From assembly GCA_023666665.1 (NCBI GenBank), contig JAMPBN010000001.1, positions 328,805-392,804 of the forward strand: 64,000 nucleotides of DNA, written 5' to 3'. Below, piece after piece: positions 49,422-58,824 of this stretch (position 1 is its first letter; each line of letters starts with the position of its first letter). The stretch is from Prevotella sp. GTDB lineage: Bacteria; Bacteroidota; Bacteroidia; Bacteroidales; Muribaculaceae. Under the pieces are notes generated by a model. That model made no database searches. It was not told the DNA's origin and saw only the letters and a list, made by a program, of their open reading frames with translations. Made by a program: the position numbers and the translations under genes.

Positions 49422-51697
49422 GAAAACTCTACTTCATCGCACTATTGGGAGCCACGCTGACAGCCTCGGCGGCTCCGGTGACACCCGAGCAGGCTCTGCA
49501 GCGACTCGACGGCAGTGGCGCCCGCAAAATCGCAGGCCCAAAATCCGCCCTGCGTCAGATTGAGCAGACATCTTTCCCCGAGCTCTATTTTTTCACTTCC
49601 GGCACAGGTTATATGGTTCTGCCGGCCGACGATGCCGCTCCCGCACTGTTGGGCTACGCCGACTCGGGAGAACTCGACCTGTCGAATCCCAACCTCGCTT
49701 ACTGGCTCTCTACATATGATGCCCAACTCTCGGCCCAAACTCCAACGCCCAACGCCCATCGCCCGACACCTAATGCCCAACGCCCAAAGCCCATCATGCG
49801 TATCTCGAGGCCGGCAATCTCGCCGATGACCTCAACGCGTTGGAACCAGGAAGCACCTTACAACGACCTTTGCCCCGAACTGAATGGCAAACGGTGCGTC
49901 ACCGGGTGCGTGGCCACGGCTCTCGCCCAGGTAATGAAATACCACAACTACCCGCCCAAAGGAACCGGAACGCATTCCTACTCGTGGAATAACCAAACTC
50001 TGAGTTTTGACTACGGTTCAACAACGTTTGAGTGGGATAAGATGACCGACACTTACGACTCCAACTCAACCGAGGCGGCCAAAACTGCGGTTGCCACTCT
50101 GATGTATGCCTGCGGCGTGGGAGTGGATATGCAATACACTGCCACGGAATCAGGGGCCGTCAGCCGCGATATGGGTACTGCCCTGCTCAATTATTTCGGC
50201 TACGACAAGGGACTTCAAATTCTCAATCGCGACTATTACGGCATGACCGACTGGGAAGACATCGTCTACGACGAACTCAACGCCGGCCGCCCGGTGCTTT
50301 ACGGCGGCCAAGGATCTGCCGGAGGACATCAGTTTGTGTGCGACGGATATTCCGCCGACGGCTATTTCCACTTCAACTGGGGTTGGGGCGGCCTTAGCGA
50401 CGGCTATTTCCTGCTGACGGCTCTTGACCCGTCATCGCTCGGAGTAGGTGGCGGCGCGGGCGGCTTTAACTACGACCAGAACATTATGGTAGGGGTACAG
50501 CCGCCAACTACCGACAACTCCGAGGCTTATCTATTCTATTGCAGCGGATTCACGGTTTCATCTACCACGGCTACCCTCGGTTCAAGCGTCACCTTTGGCA
50601 GCGGCTTTTACAACTTCAGTTATTTCACCACGCCGACTGATACCCGCATCGGCATAAAACTTGAACCCGCCGACGGCTCCGACCCGATTTATCTCAGTAA
50701 GGTTTACGGCGCAATTCAGCCGCAATATGGGCTGGAAACCCTTAGCGCCACATTCCCCTCCGACTTGATGGCCGGGACTTACACGGTAACCCCTGTTTAT
50801 CAAACCAATGGCGGCGAATGGGAATTTATGCACTCGCCTCTGAGCGGCACCGACCGGCTCACCGCAACAGTGAGCGGCTCCTCTGTGACTTTCTCAGCCC
50901 CCGACGCGGCAAAAATCACTGTTTCAGACCTGAAACTCGAAACGGCACTCTACTGGGGGTCAACGTGTAAAATCAGCTTCTCGATAACAAATTCGGGCAA
51001 GAGCGAATTTTACGACGGCCTTATTCCGGTGTTGATTTCTGCCGATGGGCAGTCGCTGGTGGCCAACGGCTCGACATATCCCGTTGACATTATGCCAGAC
51101 ACCACCGAACAGGCTGAATACGTAGGCACTTTCTCCGCCAATAGCACTCCGGCCGCCGGGACGTATCTGTTGGGTGTCTGCGACCCGAGCGGCAAGCTGG
51201 TCTGCACTCCGGTAGAGGTTACACTCAATGCCGCACCGGCAAACACCTCCGTTGAAATCACCGAATTCAAGATGGTTTCGGCCGACCCATATGACGGCAA
51301 AGGCGCGGCAGTTTTCAGATTCACGGCCAACTGCACCGAGGGGTATTATGCCGACCGCCTCACGGTGGCAATCTTCCCCGACACCGGCGGCTCGTCAATC
51401 GCTTCGGGCAGCTCTGAGGTTATGTATATCGGCGCGGGCGAGAGCAGCACGCAGACCGTTGACGTAGACCTCAGCTCGCTGGCCACAGGGCGATATATGG
51501 CGGTGGTTTTCCAAGGCACGAGTGAACTCTCGCAGCCCATCTACTTCAACGTTGATGCCTCGATGTGCATTGAGGAAGTGGGAAGTGGGCAGTGGAAAGT
51601 GGGCAGTTGCTTTGACCTCGCAGGCCGTAAAGTCTCAGCTCCCCAAGCCGGAAAGCTCTACATTATCAACGGCAAAAAGGTCGTTTTCAGGAGATAA
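49418..51697 (+). CDS. C10 (streptopain-like) family cysteine peptidase
   Basis: Secreted papain-fold peptidase, 759 aa. Order: signal peptide (about 1-19), Spi/pro region (about 20-105), catalytic domain (about 135-365) with the nucleophile in RCVTGCVATALAQVMKYHNY and the histidine in GGHQFVCDGY followed by HFNWGWGG, several beta-sandwich repeats, and a C-terminal end (FDLAGRKV ... LYIINGKKVVFR) like type IX secretion tails. Heptamer arrays encode low-complexity peptides at two junctions: QTPTPNAHRPTPNAQRPKP before the catalytic domain and GSGQWKVGS before the tail. It is coupled to nifJ. Confidence 0.88.
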   Translation: MRKLYFIALLGATLTASAAPVTPEQALQRLDGSGARKIAGPKSALRQIEQTSFPELYFFTSGTGYMVLPADDAAPALLGYADSGELDLSNPNLAYWLSTYDAQLSAQTPTPNAHRPTPNAQRPKPIMRISRPAISPMTSTRWNQEAPYNDLCPELNGKRCVTGCVATALAQVMKYHNYPPKGTGTHSYSWNNQTLSFDYGSTTFEWDKMTDTYDSNSTEAAKTAVATLMYACGVGVDMQYTATESGAVSRDMGTALLNYFGYDKGLQILNRDYYGMTDWEDIVYDELNAGRPVLYGGQGSAGGHQFVCDGYSADGYFHFNWGWGGLSDGYFLLTALDPSSLGVGGGAGGFNYDQNIMVGVQPPTTDNSEAYLFYCSGFTVSSTTATLGSSVTFGSGFYNFSYFTTPTDTRIGIKLEPADGSDPIYLSKVYGAIQPQYGLETLSATFPSDLMAGTYTVTPVYQTNGGEWEFMHSPLSGTDRLTATVSGSSVTFSAPDAAKITVSDLKLETALYWGSTCKISFSITNSGKSEFYDGLIPVLISADGQSLVANGSTYPVDIMPDTTEQAEYVGTFSANSTPAAGTYLLGVCDPSGKLVCTPVEVTLNAAPANTSVEITEFKMVSADPYDGKGAAVFRFTANCTEGYYADRLTVAIFPDTGGSSIASGSSEVMYIGAGESSTQTVDVDLSSLATGRYMAVVFQGTSELSQPIYFNVDASMCIEEVGSGQWKVGSCFDLAGRKVSAPQAGKLYIINGKKVVFRR
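49738..49796. repeat. Heptamer array at the pro/catalytic junction of the C10 peptidase
   Basis: Eight units (CCAACGC, CCATCGC, CTAATGC, CCAAAGC and similar), in frame. Confidence 0.9.
51575..51608. repeat. Heptamer-like array before the C-terminal tail of the C10 peptidase
   Basis: Units AGTGGGA, AGTGGGC, AGTGGAA, AGTGGGC, in frame, encoding G-S-G-Q-W-K-V-G-S. Confidence 0.8.
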
Positions 51698-51709
51698 ATA
51701 TTCTGACAG

Positions 51710-52435
51710 TCAGGCGCGTTTTATTATTCTGAACAGAATGCGGAAGTGAGAAAACAGCGCCGGCAACAAGCCGTAGTTCGCAGTCATGGAACGGAAACGC
51801 TCCATCAGCGAGCTGCGGCGATTTGCTGTGGTGAGGCCTTCGCTCAGGTAGTCGGCAACGTAGTCGTTTATGTAGACATTCAGCGGCGATGCTTTCAGGA
51901 TTTTGCACCCCCAGTCGTAGTCGGCCGAGAAGCGATAGCGCAAATCATAATCGGGGGCAAGGTCGCGGCGTACCAACATAGCCTGATGACACACCACCAT
52001 TCCGCCAAGAAAACTCTTGGCCGTAAGCTCCTGTGGTGCGCGGTAATGGCGTTCGCCAACATAATGGCGATTGGAGTCAACCAGGCGGGTCTGACCGTAA
52101 ACCACTCCCGGAGCGCAGGGGGCCGACGCTATGGCATCGGCATACTGCTGCAGGGTGTTGGGCGAGGGAAACGCATCGCCGGCGTTGAGAAAGAGCACGT
52201 AGCGCCCCCGGGCGCGGTGCAGCCCCTTGTTCATCGCGTCATAGAGTCCTCGGTCAGGTTCGGATACCACCTGCGCTATCGGGCAGACGCGGGCAATCTC
52301 TACGGTGCCGTCGGTGCTTGCGCCGTCAACTATCAGATACTCAAAGTCGCGAAAGGTTTGCGCCTCAACAGATGCCAGAGTTGCCGGCAAGGTCAAGGCT
52401 GCATTATAAGTAATAGTTATGACGCTGATTAGCAT
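51710..52435 (-). CDS. GT2 family glycosyltransferase
   Basis: A 241-aa GT-A fold enzyme without membrane helices: ISVITITYNAALTLPATL, the YLIVDGASTDGT nucleotide-binding block, LNAGDAF in the DxD position, and a SADYDWGCKI acceptor-side motif. This is the WcaE/WcaA-like colanic-acid type. Convergent with the C10 peptidase gene (12 bases apart) and directly after DUF4293. Confidence 0.85.
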   Translation of the reverse strand: MLISVITITYNAALTLPATLASVEAQTFRDFEYLIVDGASTDGTVEIARVCPIAQVVSEPDRGLYDAMNKGLHRARGRYVLFLNAGDAFPSPNTLQQYADAIASAPCAPGVVYGQTRLVDSNRHYVGERHYRAPQELTAKSFLGGMVVCHQAMLVRRDLAPDYDLRYRFSADYDWGCKILKASPLNVYINDYVADYLSEGLTTANRRSSLMERFRSMTANYGLLPALFSHFRILFRIIKRA

Positions 52436-52840
52436 TCAGCGGAGGCGGTCAGCCGATTTGAGGAGGTTGATGTCGCGGACAATGGACTTGACGGCCAGGC
52501 AGTCAAGAATGCAGCTCAGCCCCATAAGGCAGGGGGCGAGGATGCAAACTTCTGCCTCGGGGTTCGGGCCGAGGAAGCTCAGGGCCACGACGTAGCCCAC
52601 AGTGAAGAGTGAGAACACTGCGCCGAGCTTGCTGATAAGTTTCTGCACCCGGAGATTTTTGTAGCGGCAAATCGCCATCAGCGGCATCAGAGTGGCCAGA
52701 AGGGCAAGAACCAGCAGCGGGTAGTCGTTATGAATGTTTACGGCGACGTTGTCAATCATCAGCCAGTTGAAACAGAGGCTCACTATTGTGGCAATGAGTG
52801 CCAGCAAGAGATATAAGTTTTGTAATCTTTGAATTTGCAC
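52436..52840 (-). CDS. DUF4293 family membrane protein
   Basis: A 134-aa protein with four predicted helices and the start MQIQRLQNLYLLLALIAT typical of the Bacteroidota DUF4293 family. No role is known. It abuts the GT2 start. Confidence 0.75.
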   Translation of the reverse strand: MQIQRLQNLYLLLALIATIVSLCFNWLMIDNVAVNIHNDYPLLVLALLATLMPLMAICRYKNLRVQKLISKLGAVFSLFTVGYVVALSFLGPNPEAEVCILAPCLMGLSCILDCLAVKSIVRDINLLKSADRLR

Positions 52841-52845
52841 TTTTT

Positions 52846-52870
52846 TAGTTAGGAGTTAGGAGTTAGGAAT
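52846..52870. repeat. Short heptamer array between folE and DUF4293
   Basis: Three perfect AGTTAGG units and a partial one, followed by two ATTATGCATT direct copies. Confidence 0.85.
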
Positions 52871-52890
52871 TATGCATTCTTAATTATGCA

Positions 52891-53469
52891 TTATTTTAGG
52901 GCGTTGAAAAATTCCTCGCGCAGGGCGGGGTTGGTTTCAAATTCGCCGAGGTAGTCAACGGTGGTGGTCATGGAGTCTTGTTTCTCAACTCCGCGCATTT
53001 TCATGCAGAGGTGTCCGGCGGTACAGCTCACTATGGCACCCTTTGCAGGGAGGGTTTCGAAGATTTCGCGGCAAATCTGGGCGGTGAGTCGCTCCTGAAC
53101 CTGCAAGCGGCGGGCGTAGGCATCAACAACCCGAGCCACCTTGCTGAGCCCAAGCATATTGCCGTCGGGAATATAACCCACCGACATATGGCCAAAGAAA
53201 GGGAGTACATGGTGTTCGCACAGGGAGTAGAACTCAATGTCTTTGACAATAATCATGCGTGAGCCGGAGTGGGAGAAAATTGCCTGACGCATTATTTTTG
53301 AGGGGTCAAGGCGATAACCCGAAGTGGCATAGTAGAGTGCTTTGGCCGCACGCCGGGGCGTTTTGAGCAGCCCCTGACGCGAGGTGTCTTCGCCAAGGAG
53401 CTTGATTATCGCCTCCATATGGGTGGCGATTTGGTCAACTATCTGAGGATCGTAATCTTTGCGTTCCAT
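52891..53469 (-). CDS. folE: GTP cyclohydrolase I
   Basis: Makes 7,8-dihydroneopterin triphosphate from GTP, the first step to folate or queuosine. 192 aa, zinc site in SLCEHHVLPFFG, then VGYIPDG and GLSKVARVVD, and a C-terminal CMKMRGV. It shares one base with the SPOR gene. Confidence 0.95.
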   Translation of the reverse strand: MERKDYDPQIVDQIATHMEAIIKLLGEDTSRQGLLKTPRRAAKALYYATSGYRLDPSKIMRQAIFSHSGSRMIIVKDIEFYSLCEHHVLPFFGHMSVGYIPDGNMLGLSKVARVVDAYARRLQVQERLTAQICREIFETLPAKGAIVSCTAGHLCMKMRGVEKQDSMTTTVDYLGEFETNPALREEFFNALK

Positions 53470-53933
53470 TATCGGATGGTAATTTTTTCGCGCACCAGGC
53501 GCATCTCTTTAGCGAACTCGGGCAGCGCCTCTTTCATGCGCGAGAGTGCTGCCGAGGCCTCCTCATAGTTGCGGAAGTCGCCAACTCTCAGGCGCCAGTA
53601 GGGGGCATCGAAGCTTACGTAGGTGGCGTATTCGGGAAACTTCTCATCAACCTGCGCGGCGCGGCTGCGGGCCTGGGCCTGTGCGGTACGGGCATTGTTG
53701 CCGGCAAAGAGCAGAATGCGGTAGCCGCCGGTTGTGGCCGCTGCTTTGTCGGTATCGGCAACGAGGTTCACGCTCTCGGCGGCGGCTTTGGGCATCAACC
53801 GCTCATTGAGTTTGGCGGGTTGGAAAATTGTGGCCTTTCCGCTGCCGTTGATGTGGTCGGCAATGGTTTGACTTTGAGCCTGCAGGCAGAAAGCCGCAAA
53901 CGCCGTGATAATGAAAATGAGGAGTCGGTTCAT
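53469..53933 (-). CDS. SPOR domain periplasmic protein
   Basis: A 154-aa exported protein: signal peptide (about 1-20), a linker, then a C-terminal SPOR domain (about 72-150; YRILLFAGNNARTAQAQ, YWRLRVGDFRNYEEA), a fold that binds denuded peptidoglycan at division sites. It overlaps the TPR gene by 4 bases. Confidence 0.8.
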   Translation of the reverse strand: MNRLLIFIITAFAAFCLQAQSQTIADHINGSGKATIFQPAKLNERLMPKAAAESVNLVADTDKAAATTGGYRILLFAGNNARTAQAQARSRAAQVDEKFPEYATYVSFDAPYWRLRVGDFRNYEEASAALSRMKEALPEFAKEMRLVREKITIR

Positions 53934-55405
53934 TCTTTATTTTGATATGGGAGTTCAAAAATATCTATGAAATCAGGCTGCATGGCTCCGCGTCCGTCAA
54001 TAATCGACTTGACGGCGGCCATAAAATTGCTCATGCCGATGCTCTCGATTGCGGTGCTCATTGTCCAGCTTTCGGTCATATTCATGGGCAGGCGCTCGTT
54101 GACGGCCTTGAAAGCCCGCTTTGCTGCAGCCTTGTTGCCCTTGCGCATATACGACATCAGCATTGCCAGTATCATTTCCGTGATGAGGAAATTGGGTTGC
54201 GTGCGACCTAACTGGTCATACAACTCAATGCAGCGGTCATACTCGCCGATGGCATACAGCGCGGTAAACAGGCGGCGGTAGCCCTCGGGGTTGAGTACGT
54301 CGTGGTCGTGCATAAACTGAAACACCGTTATTGCGGCACGCAAACGCCCGTCGCGATACAGATTGTCGGCCCACTTGTGCCAGTGTCTGATGGTTTCGGT
54401 TTCGTCCTTGCGTCCGGACTCAAAGAAGTTGCCGAGAATTTCGCCAATCTGCGGAGTGCCGGCAGTGATGGCGAGGTCCACGAGCTCGCTGCTGTCGGGG
54501 AACTTGCGGCAATACTTATTGAGCAGCTCGGCGCCTTCGTCGGGGTGGCCGGAGTTGATGAGTGCGCAGATGTGGATTTGCGCGGCAATTGCCGTGGGGA
54601 GGTTGTCGGCAATGGGGCGCAGGGTGTTGACGCACTCGTCAAAGCGCTCCTTGCGCAGCAAAATGGAGGCTTTGAGGGTTAGGGCATCGGCGTTTTCACT
54701 GTCAATGGCCAGGGCGAACTCCACGGAGTTCAGCGCGGCATCAAAGTCGGCCTCGTTGTCGCCGTCGTAAGCCTGCACCTGGGCGATGGCGTTCCAAAAG
54801 TCAATGTTAAAGGGCTGCAGCTCGGTGAGTTCCTCGAGGAGCTTCAGCGAATATTCGCGGTCGCCGAACATATCGGAGACTATAAACATCTCGTAGAGGA
54901 GCGTTGGCAGATAGTCGGTCTTGGTGCGCAGCTTGTCTTCGTTCTGTTTGAGCCAGTCATAGTTCATGGTTGAGCCGGCGCAGTCAACCAACTGAATTAT
55001 TTCCTCGTCGTCGAGTAGTCCGGGCATATCAACAATTTCGTTGAGCAGACGAATAATGACATCTTGGTTTTCAGGCACTTCTTCCAGTCGGCGAATCTGC
55101 AGAATCTGATTCATTGGAGAATCTGCGGTGAGCTGACCGCGCATATTGTCAACTCCCTCGTCGAGGTTAAGGTCGTAGTATAGGAAAGCACGCCGGGCGG
55201 CGAGCTCCTCATTGTCGGGGAAGAAGCGATAGCCGCGCATAATCGCCTCAATCTCGGTGTATTCATCTTCGAGGTCCACGGCCTGGTCAATGATAATAAT
55301 CAGGTCGTCGGCATCGTAGAATGTCGAGTCGTCGCCGCTTTTCAGGCTCTCCTTGAAGCGGTTGTAGAGGTTGAGGCGTTCGTTTGCGGGCTTTTCTATG
55401 CTCAT
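53930..55405 (-). CDS. Tetratricopeptide-repeat protein
   Basis: A 491-aa, acidic, all-helical protein with no signal peptide; repeated helix pairs with TPR-like spacing are visible (SLKLLEELTELQPFNIDFW, then SVEFALAIDSENADALTLKA). It is probably a cytoplasmic scaffold. It starts one base after the glnS stop. Confidence 0.7.
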   Translation of the reverse strand: MSIEKPANERLNLYNRFKESLKSGDDSTFYDADDLIIIIDQAVDLEDEYTEIEAIMRGYRFFPDNEELAARRAFLYYDLNLDEGVDNMRGQLTADSPMNQILQIRRLEEVPENQDVIIRLLNEIVDMPGLLDDEEIIQLVDCAGSTMNYDWLKQNEDKLRTKTDYLPTLLYEMFIVSDMFGDREYSLKLLEELTELQPFNIDFWNAIAQVQAYDGDNEADFDAALNSVEFALAIDSENADALTLKASILLRKERFDECVNTLRPIADNLPTAIAAQIHICALINSGHPDEGAELLNKYCRKFPDSSELVDLAITAGTPQIGEILGNFFESGRKDETETIRHWHKWADNLYRDGRLRAAITVFQFMHDHDVLNPEGYRRLFTALYAIGEYDRCIELYDQLGRTQPNFLITEMILAMLMSYMRKGNKAAAKRAFKAVNERLPMNMTESWTMSTAIESIGMSNFMAAVKSIIDGRGAMQPDFIDIFELPYQNKE

Positions 55406-57115
55406 TTATTTTTTTTGCTCTTTTTCCCAGCTGTCTTTCAGCCCGATGGTGCGGTTGAAGACGATGCGTTCTGGGGTGGAGTCCTTGTCGGGGGTGAAGT
55501 AGCCGATGCGCTGGAACTGGAATTTCTTGCCGGGGGTGGCGTTTTCGGCCAGGAACGGCTCTATCTTTATTCCGGTAACAACCTTGAGCGAGTCGGGGTT
55601 CAGAAGTTCGCGGAAATCGCGCTCGGTTTCGGCTGCAGGATTCTCTACGGCAAACAGGCGGTCGTAAAGGCGTGCTTCGGCATCTACGGCGTGAGCGGCG
55701 CTGACCCAGTGGAGCGTGCCCTTGACCTTGCGCTGCGACCCGGGCATACCCGAGAGGGTTTCGGGGTCGTAAGTGCAGAGAATCTCGGTGATGTTGCCCT
55801 CGGAGTCTTTGACAACCTCGTCGCACTTAATGATGTAAGCACCTTTCAGGCGCACTTCGCCGCCGGGAGCCAGACGGAAGAATTTTTTGGGCGGGTTCTC
55901 CATAAAGTCCTCGCGCTCAATGTAGATTTCGCGGGTAAACGGCATCTTGTGAGTGCCTTCGGCAGGATTTTCGGGATTGTTTTCCATCTCTACCATCTCG
56001 ACCTTGTCCTCGGGATAGTTGGTGATGACGAGCTTCACGGGGTTCATCACGGCCATTACGCGGGTGGCGCGGCGGTTAAGGTCGTCGCGCACGGCGTGTT
56101 CAAGCAGTGACACGGAGTTCAGAGCCTCATACTTGGTGTAGCCGATGGTGTTAATGAAATTGCGGATTGATTCGGGAGTGTAACCGCGGCGGCGCATACC
56201 CGAAATGGTTGGCATTCGGGGGTCGTCCCAACCGCTTACCAGACCTTCCTGCACCAGTTGCAGCAGCTTGCGCTTCGACATCACCGTGTAGGTGAGGTTC
56301 AGGCGGTTGAACTCAATCTGTCGGGGGCAGTAGTTGCCGCCCTGAGCCAGCTCCTGAGCGAAATAGTCGTAGAGCGGACGGTGGGGCACGAACTCCAGGG
56401 TGCAAATCGAGTGGGTAACGCCCTCGAAGAAGTCGCTCTGGCCGTGGGCAAAGTCATACATTGGGTAGACCTTCCAGGTGGTGCCGGTGCGGTGGTGGGG
56501 ATACTTCGTGATGATGCGATACATTATCGGGTCGCGGAAGTGCATATTGTCCGACGCCATATCTATTTTGGCGCGAAGTACTCGCGCGCCGTCGGGAAAC
56601 TCCCCGGCATTCATCCTCATAAAGAGATCAAGATTCTCCTCCGGCGTGCGGTCGCGATAGGGGGAGTTTTGGCCGGGCTGCGTCGGGGTGCCTTTCTGAG
56701 CGGCAATCTGCTCGGAGGTCTGGTCGTCAACATAAGCCTTACCCTCCTTAATCATACGCACGGCCAAGTCAAAGAGCTTGGGAAAATAGTCAGAAGCGTA
56801 ATATTCGCGGTCGCCCCAGTCAAAGCCGAGCCAGTGAATGTCTTCGCGGATTGCGTCAACATACTCGGTGTCTTCCTTCACGGGGTTAGTGTCGTCGAAA
56901 CGCAGGTTGCACGTGCCGCCAAACTTCTCGGCAACGCCGAAGTCCATGCAGATAGCCTTGGCGTGGCCAATGTGGAGATAGCCGTTGGGCTCGGGTGGGA
57001 AGCGGGTGTTCAGTCTGCCTCCGTTCTTACCCTCGCGGAGGTCGTTGTATACAATCTGTTCAACAAAGTTAAGGCCGCGTTCGGCACCTTCTTCGGGGAT
57101 GATGTTTTCGCTCAT
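55406..57115 (-). CDS. glnS: Glutaminyl-tRNA synthetase
   Basis: Class I synthetase charging tRNA-Gln, 569 aa, full length: HIGH motif in [18 protein letters not shown] variant VMSKRKL, and the two anticodon-binding beta barrels. Presence of GlnS means the organism need not use the transamidation route for Gln-tRNA. It heads the glnS-TPR-SPOR-folE operon. Confidence 0.97.
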   Translation of the reverse strand: MSENIIPEEGAERGLNFVEQIVYNDLREGKNGGRLNTRFPPEPNGYLHIGHAKAICMDFGVAEKFGGTCNLRFDDTNPVKEDTEYVDAIREDIHWLGFDWGDREYYASDYFPKLFDLAVRMIKEGKAYVDDQTSEQIAAQKGTPTQPGQNSPYRDRTPEENLDLFMRMNAGEFPDGARVLRAKIDMASDNMHFRDPIMYRIITKYPHHRTGTTWKVYPMYDFAHGQSDFFEGVTHSICTLEFVPHRPLYDYFAQELAQGGNYCPRQIEFNRLNLTYTVMSKRKLLQLVQEGLVSGWDDPRMPTISGMRRRGYTPESIRNFINTIGYTKYEALNSVSLLEHAVRDDLNRRATRVMAVMNPVKLVITNYPEDKVEMVEMENNPENPAEGTHKMPFTREIYIEREDFMENPPKKFFRLAPGGEVRLKGAYIIKCDEVVKDSEGNITEILCTYDPETLSGMPGSQRKVKGTLHWVSAAHAVDAEARLYDRLFAVENPAAETERDFRELLNPDSLKVVTGIKIEPFLAENATPGKKFQFQRIGYFTPDKDSTPERIVFNRTIGLKDSWEKEQKK

Positions 57116-57137
57116 AATATATACGTATATTTGGGCG

Positions 57138-57145
57138 CAAAGTTA
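57138..57145 (-). promoter_or_regulatory. Promoter -7 element of glnS
   Basis: TAACTTTG on the minus strand, preceded by an A/T run; the leader is about 18 bases. Confidence 0.55.
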
Positions 57146-57173
57146 CAAAAAAAAATCCAAACCTCCATACCGA

Positions 57174-57680
57174 CTACTTGCCGCATTGGCGGGAGAGGAA
57201 TTTTTGGGCGAGGAAGCGAGAGGTGGAGGTGGGCGAGGTGCTTAGCAGCGCGAGAATGTCGGCTGCGGGGTGCCATTCTGCGGAGTCAACTTCGCCGGAG
57301 AGGTGCAGCTCCTTGGAGTCTACGCGGGCAAAGAAGCCAATCATCAGCATCTGCTTTTTGGGGAACCAGCGGGTGCATATCAGTTCCAGCTCCTTGACTT
57401 CAAGGCCGGTTTCTTCCTTGATTTCGCGAACCGCCGTGGTTTCGGCGTTTTCGCCTGGCTGAATGTAGCCGCTGACAAGATTGCAGAAGTCGTGGGAAAT
57501 GTATCCTTGTCGGAGCAAGAGGACTTCGCCGTCTGCGTTATATACCAGGGAGATTACTGCCGTTGGAAACATATCGAACCACGGACGGCCGCAGCGGTCG
57601 CACCACGGCACTGCTCCCTCGTCGCCAAGCACCCGCGAGGTCAGCTCAGCGCTGCAATCCGGACAAAATTTAAACCTCAT
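57174..57680 (-). CDS. NUDIX hydrolase with N-terminal zinc ribbon
   Basis: A 168-aa protein: four cysteines in FCPDCS and WCDRCG form a rubredoxin-like knuckle, followed by a Nudix domain with a complete box (GENAETTAVREIKEETGL). The arrangement resembles NudC-type NADH pyrophosphatase/mRNA decapping enzymes but is shorter. Its ATG lies inside the ABC permease gene (11-base overlap), so it is the last gene of the export operon. Confidence 0.8.
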   Translation of the reverse strand: MRFKFCPDCSAELTSRVLGDEGAVPWCDRCGRPWFDMFPTAVISLVYNADGEVLLLRQGYISHDFCNLVSGYIQPGENAETTAVREIKEETGLEVKELELICTRWFPKKQMLMIGFFARVDSKELHLSGEVDSAEWHPAADILALLSTSPTSTSRFLAQKFLSRQCGK

Positions 57681-58824
57681 GTCCTTTCAACGACCTGCGG
57701 TAGAAGATTATTGCCGTGAGGAGGTAAAAGAGCGTCAGCCCCCACAGGGCATAGAACTCGGTGCTGACCTGCGAGAGCGTTGCACCCATAGAGTTGATGC
57801 GCACGTAGCCGTTGACGGCAAATGTTGATGGGAAAAGATAGCTGACCCACTTCCAGAATGGCGGGATAGCAGATCCGGGCCAGGAAATTCCGCTAATAAA
57901 GAGCAGCGGCACCGACATAAACACGAACAGCAGAATGCAATCCTCGCGCCGGAACACGAATGCCGAAAATGTTATGCCCATAAAGCAGCAGGCAAGAATA
58001 TATGGCACCATCAGAGCAAGGTAGGTCCATATATTTCCAAGCGAGGGGAGTCCGAACAAGTCGGTCACCACGGTAAACATATACAGCGACATCACGATGT
58101 AAATCACGAAGAACACCGCAGTTTTACCAATCACGATTTCGAGGGCGTTGACTCCGCGGAGCCCGGGTGGAACGGGAACGCCATAGCGTTCGCGAATGCC
58201 GCCGTTAATCATTCCGAGGCCGAGCATCAGAGTCTGCTGCAGAATCAGCATCATAACCGCCGGCATCAGGAAGGATGCAAACCCGCCCTGGGGGTTGAAC
58301 ATCTCAACGTAGTCATAGGCAATCGGTTGGGTTGCAATTTCTTCCTGTCGGTCGGTAGCTCCGGTATAGAAACGCTCCACCTTAATCTGCTTGTTCATTT
58401 CGAGCGAAACATTGGTGGCGGCTAATAGTGCCGACTTATAATAGAACATACCGGCCATATCGGCATATACGCCGATAATTGACTGATTGCCGCGAGCCAG
58501 GGTTTTGTCGAAGTCTTCGGGAATAACCACGAAGGCATATATCTCGCCGCGCTTATTGAGCTGCTCGGCCTCGGCAACGCTCAGACAGGAAGCCACGAGG
58601 TTGACCTCGGGGGCGGCATCGAGCATCCGCGTGAATTGGCGCGACATGGGGGAGCCGGCGCGGTCAACCACGGCAACCGGCACCTCTCTGACGGTTTCAT
58701 TAGTGTATATAAACGCATAGAGCAGCGGATAGAACAGCGGCACCAAAAAGACAAACAGCGCCACGCCCTGGTCCTTGAGAATATGCTCAAGCTCTGAGCG
58801 GCAAATTGATAATATCTTCTTCAT
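57670..58824 (-). CDS. ABC-2 type permease
   Basis: A 384-aa membrane protein with one N-terminal helix, a large periplasmic loop (about 45-185) and five C-terminal helices: the YhhJ/LinE-like ABC2_membrane_3 layout. It pairs with the similar permease upstream. No ATP-binding subunit is encoded in the operon. Confidence 0.85.
   Translation of the reverse strand: MKKILSICRSELEHILKDQGVALFVFLVPLFYPLLYAFIYTNETVREVPVAVVDRAGSPMSRQFTRMLDAAPEVNLVASCLSVAEAEQLNKRGEIYAFVVIPEDFDKTLARGNQSIIGVYADMAGMFYYKSALLAATNVSLEMNKQIKVERFYTGATDRQEEIATQPIAYDYVEMFNPQGGFASFLMPAVMMLILQQTLMLGLGMINGGIRERYGVPVPPGLRGVNALEIVIGKTAVFFVIYIVMSLYMFTVVTDLFGLPSLGNIWTYLALMVPYILACCFMGITFSAFVFRREDCILLFVFMSVPLLFISGISWPGSAIPPFWKWVSYLFPSTFAVNGYVRINSMGATLSQVSTEFYALWGLTLFYLLTAIIFYRRSLKGHEV

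Noticed and set aside
56258..57397. Plus-strand frame of 379 codons opposite glnS
   Set aside because: Antisense shadow; glnS motifs are intact on the minus strand.
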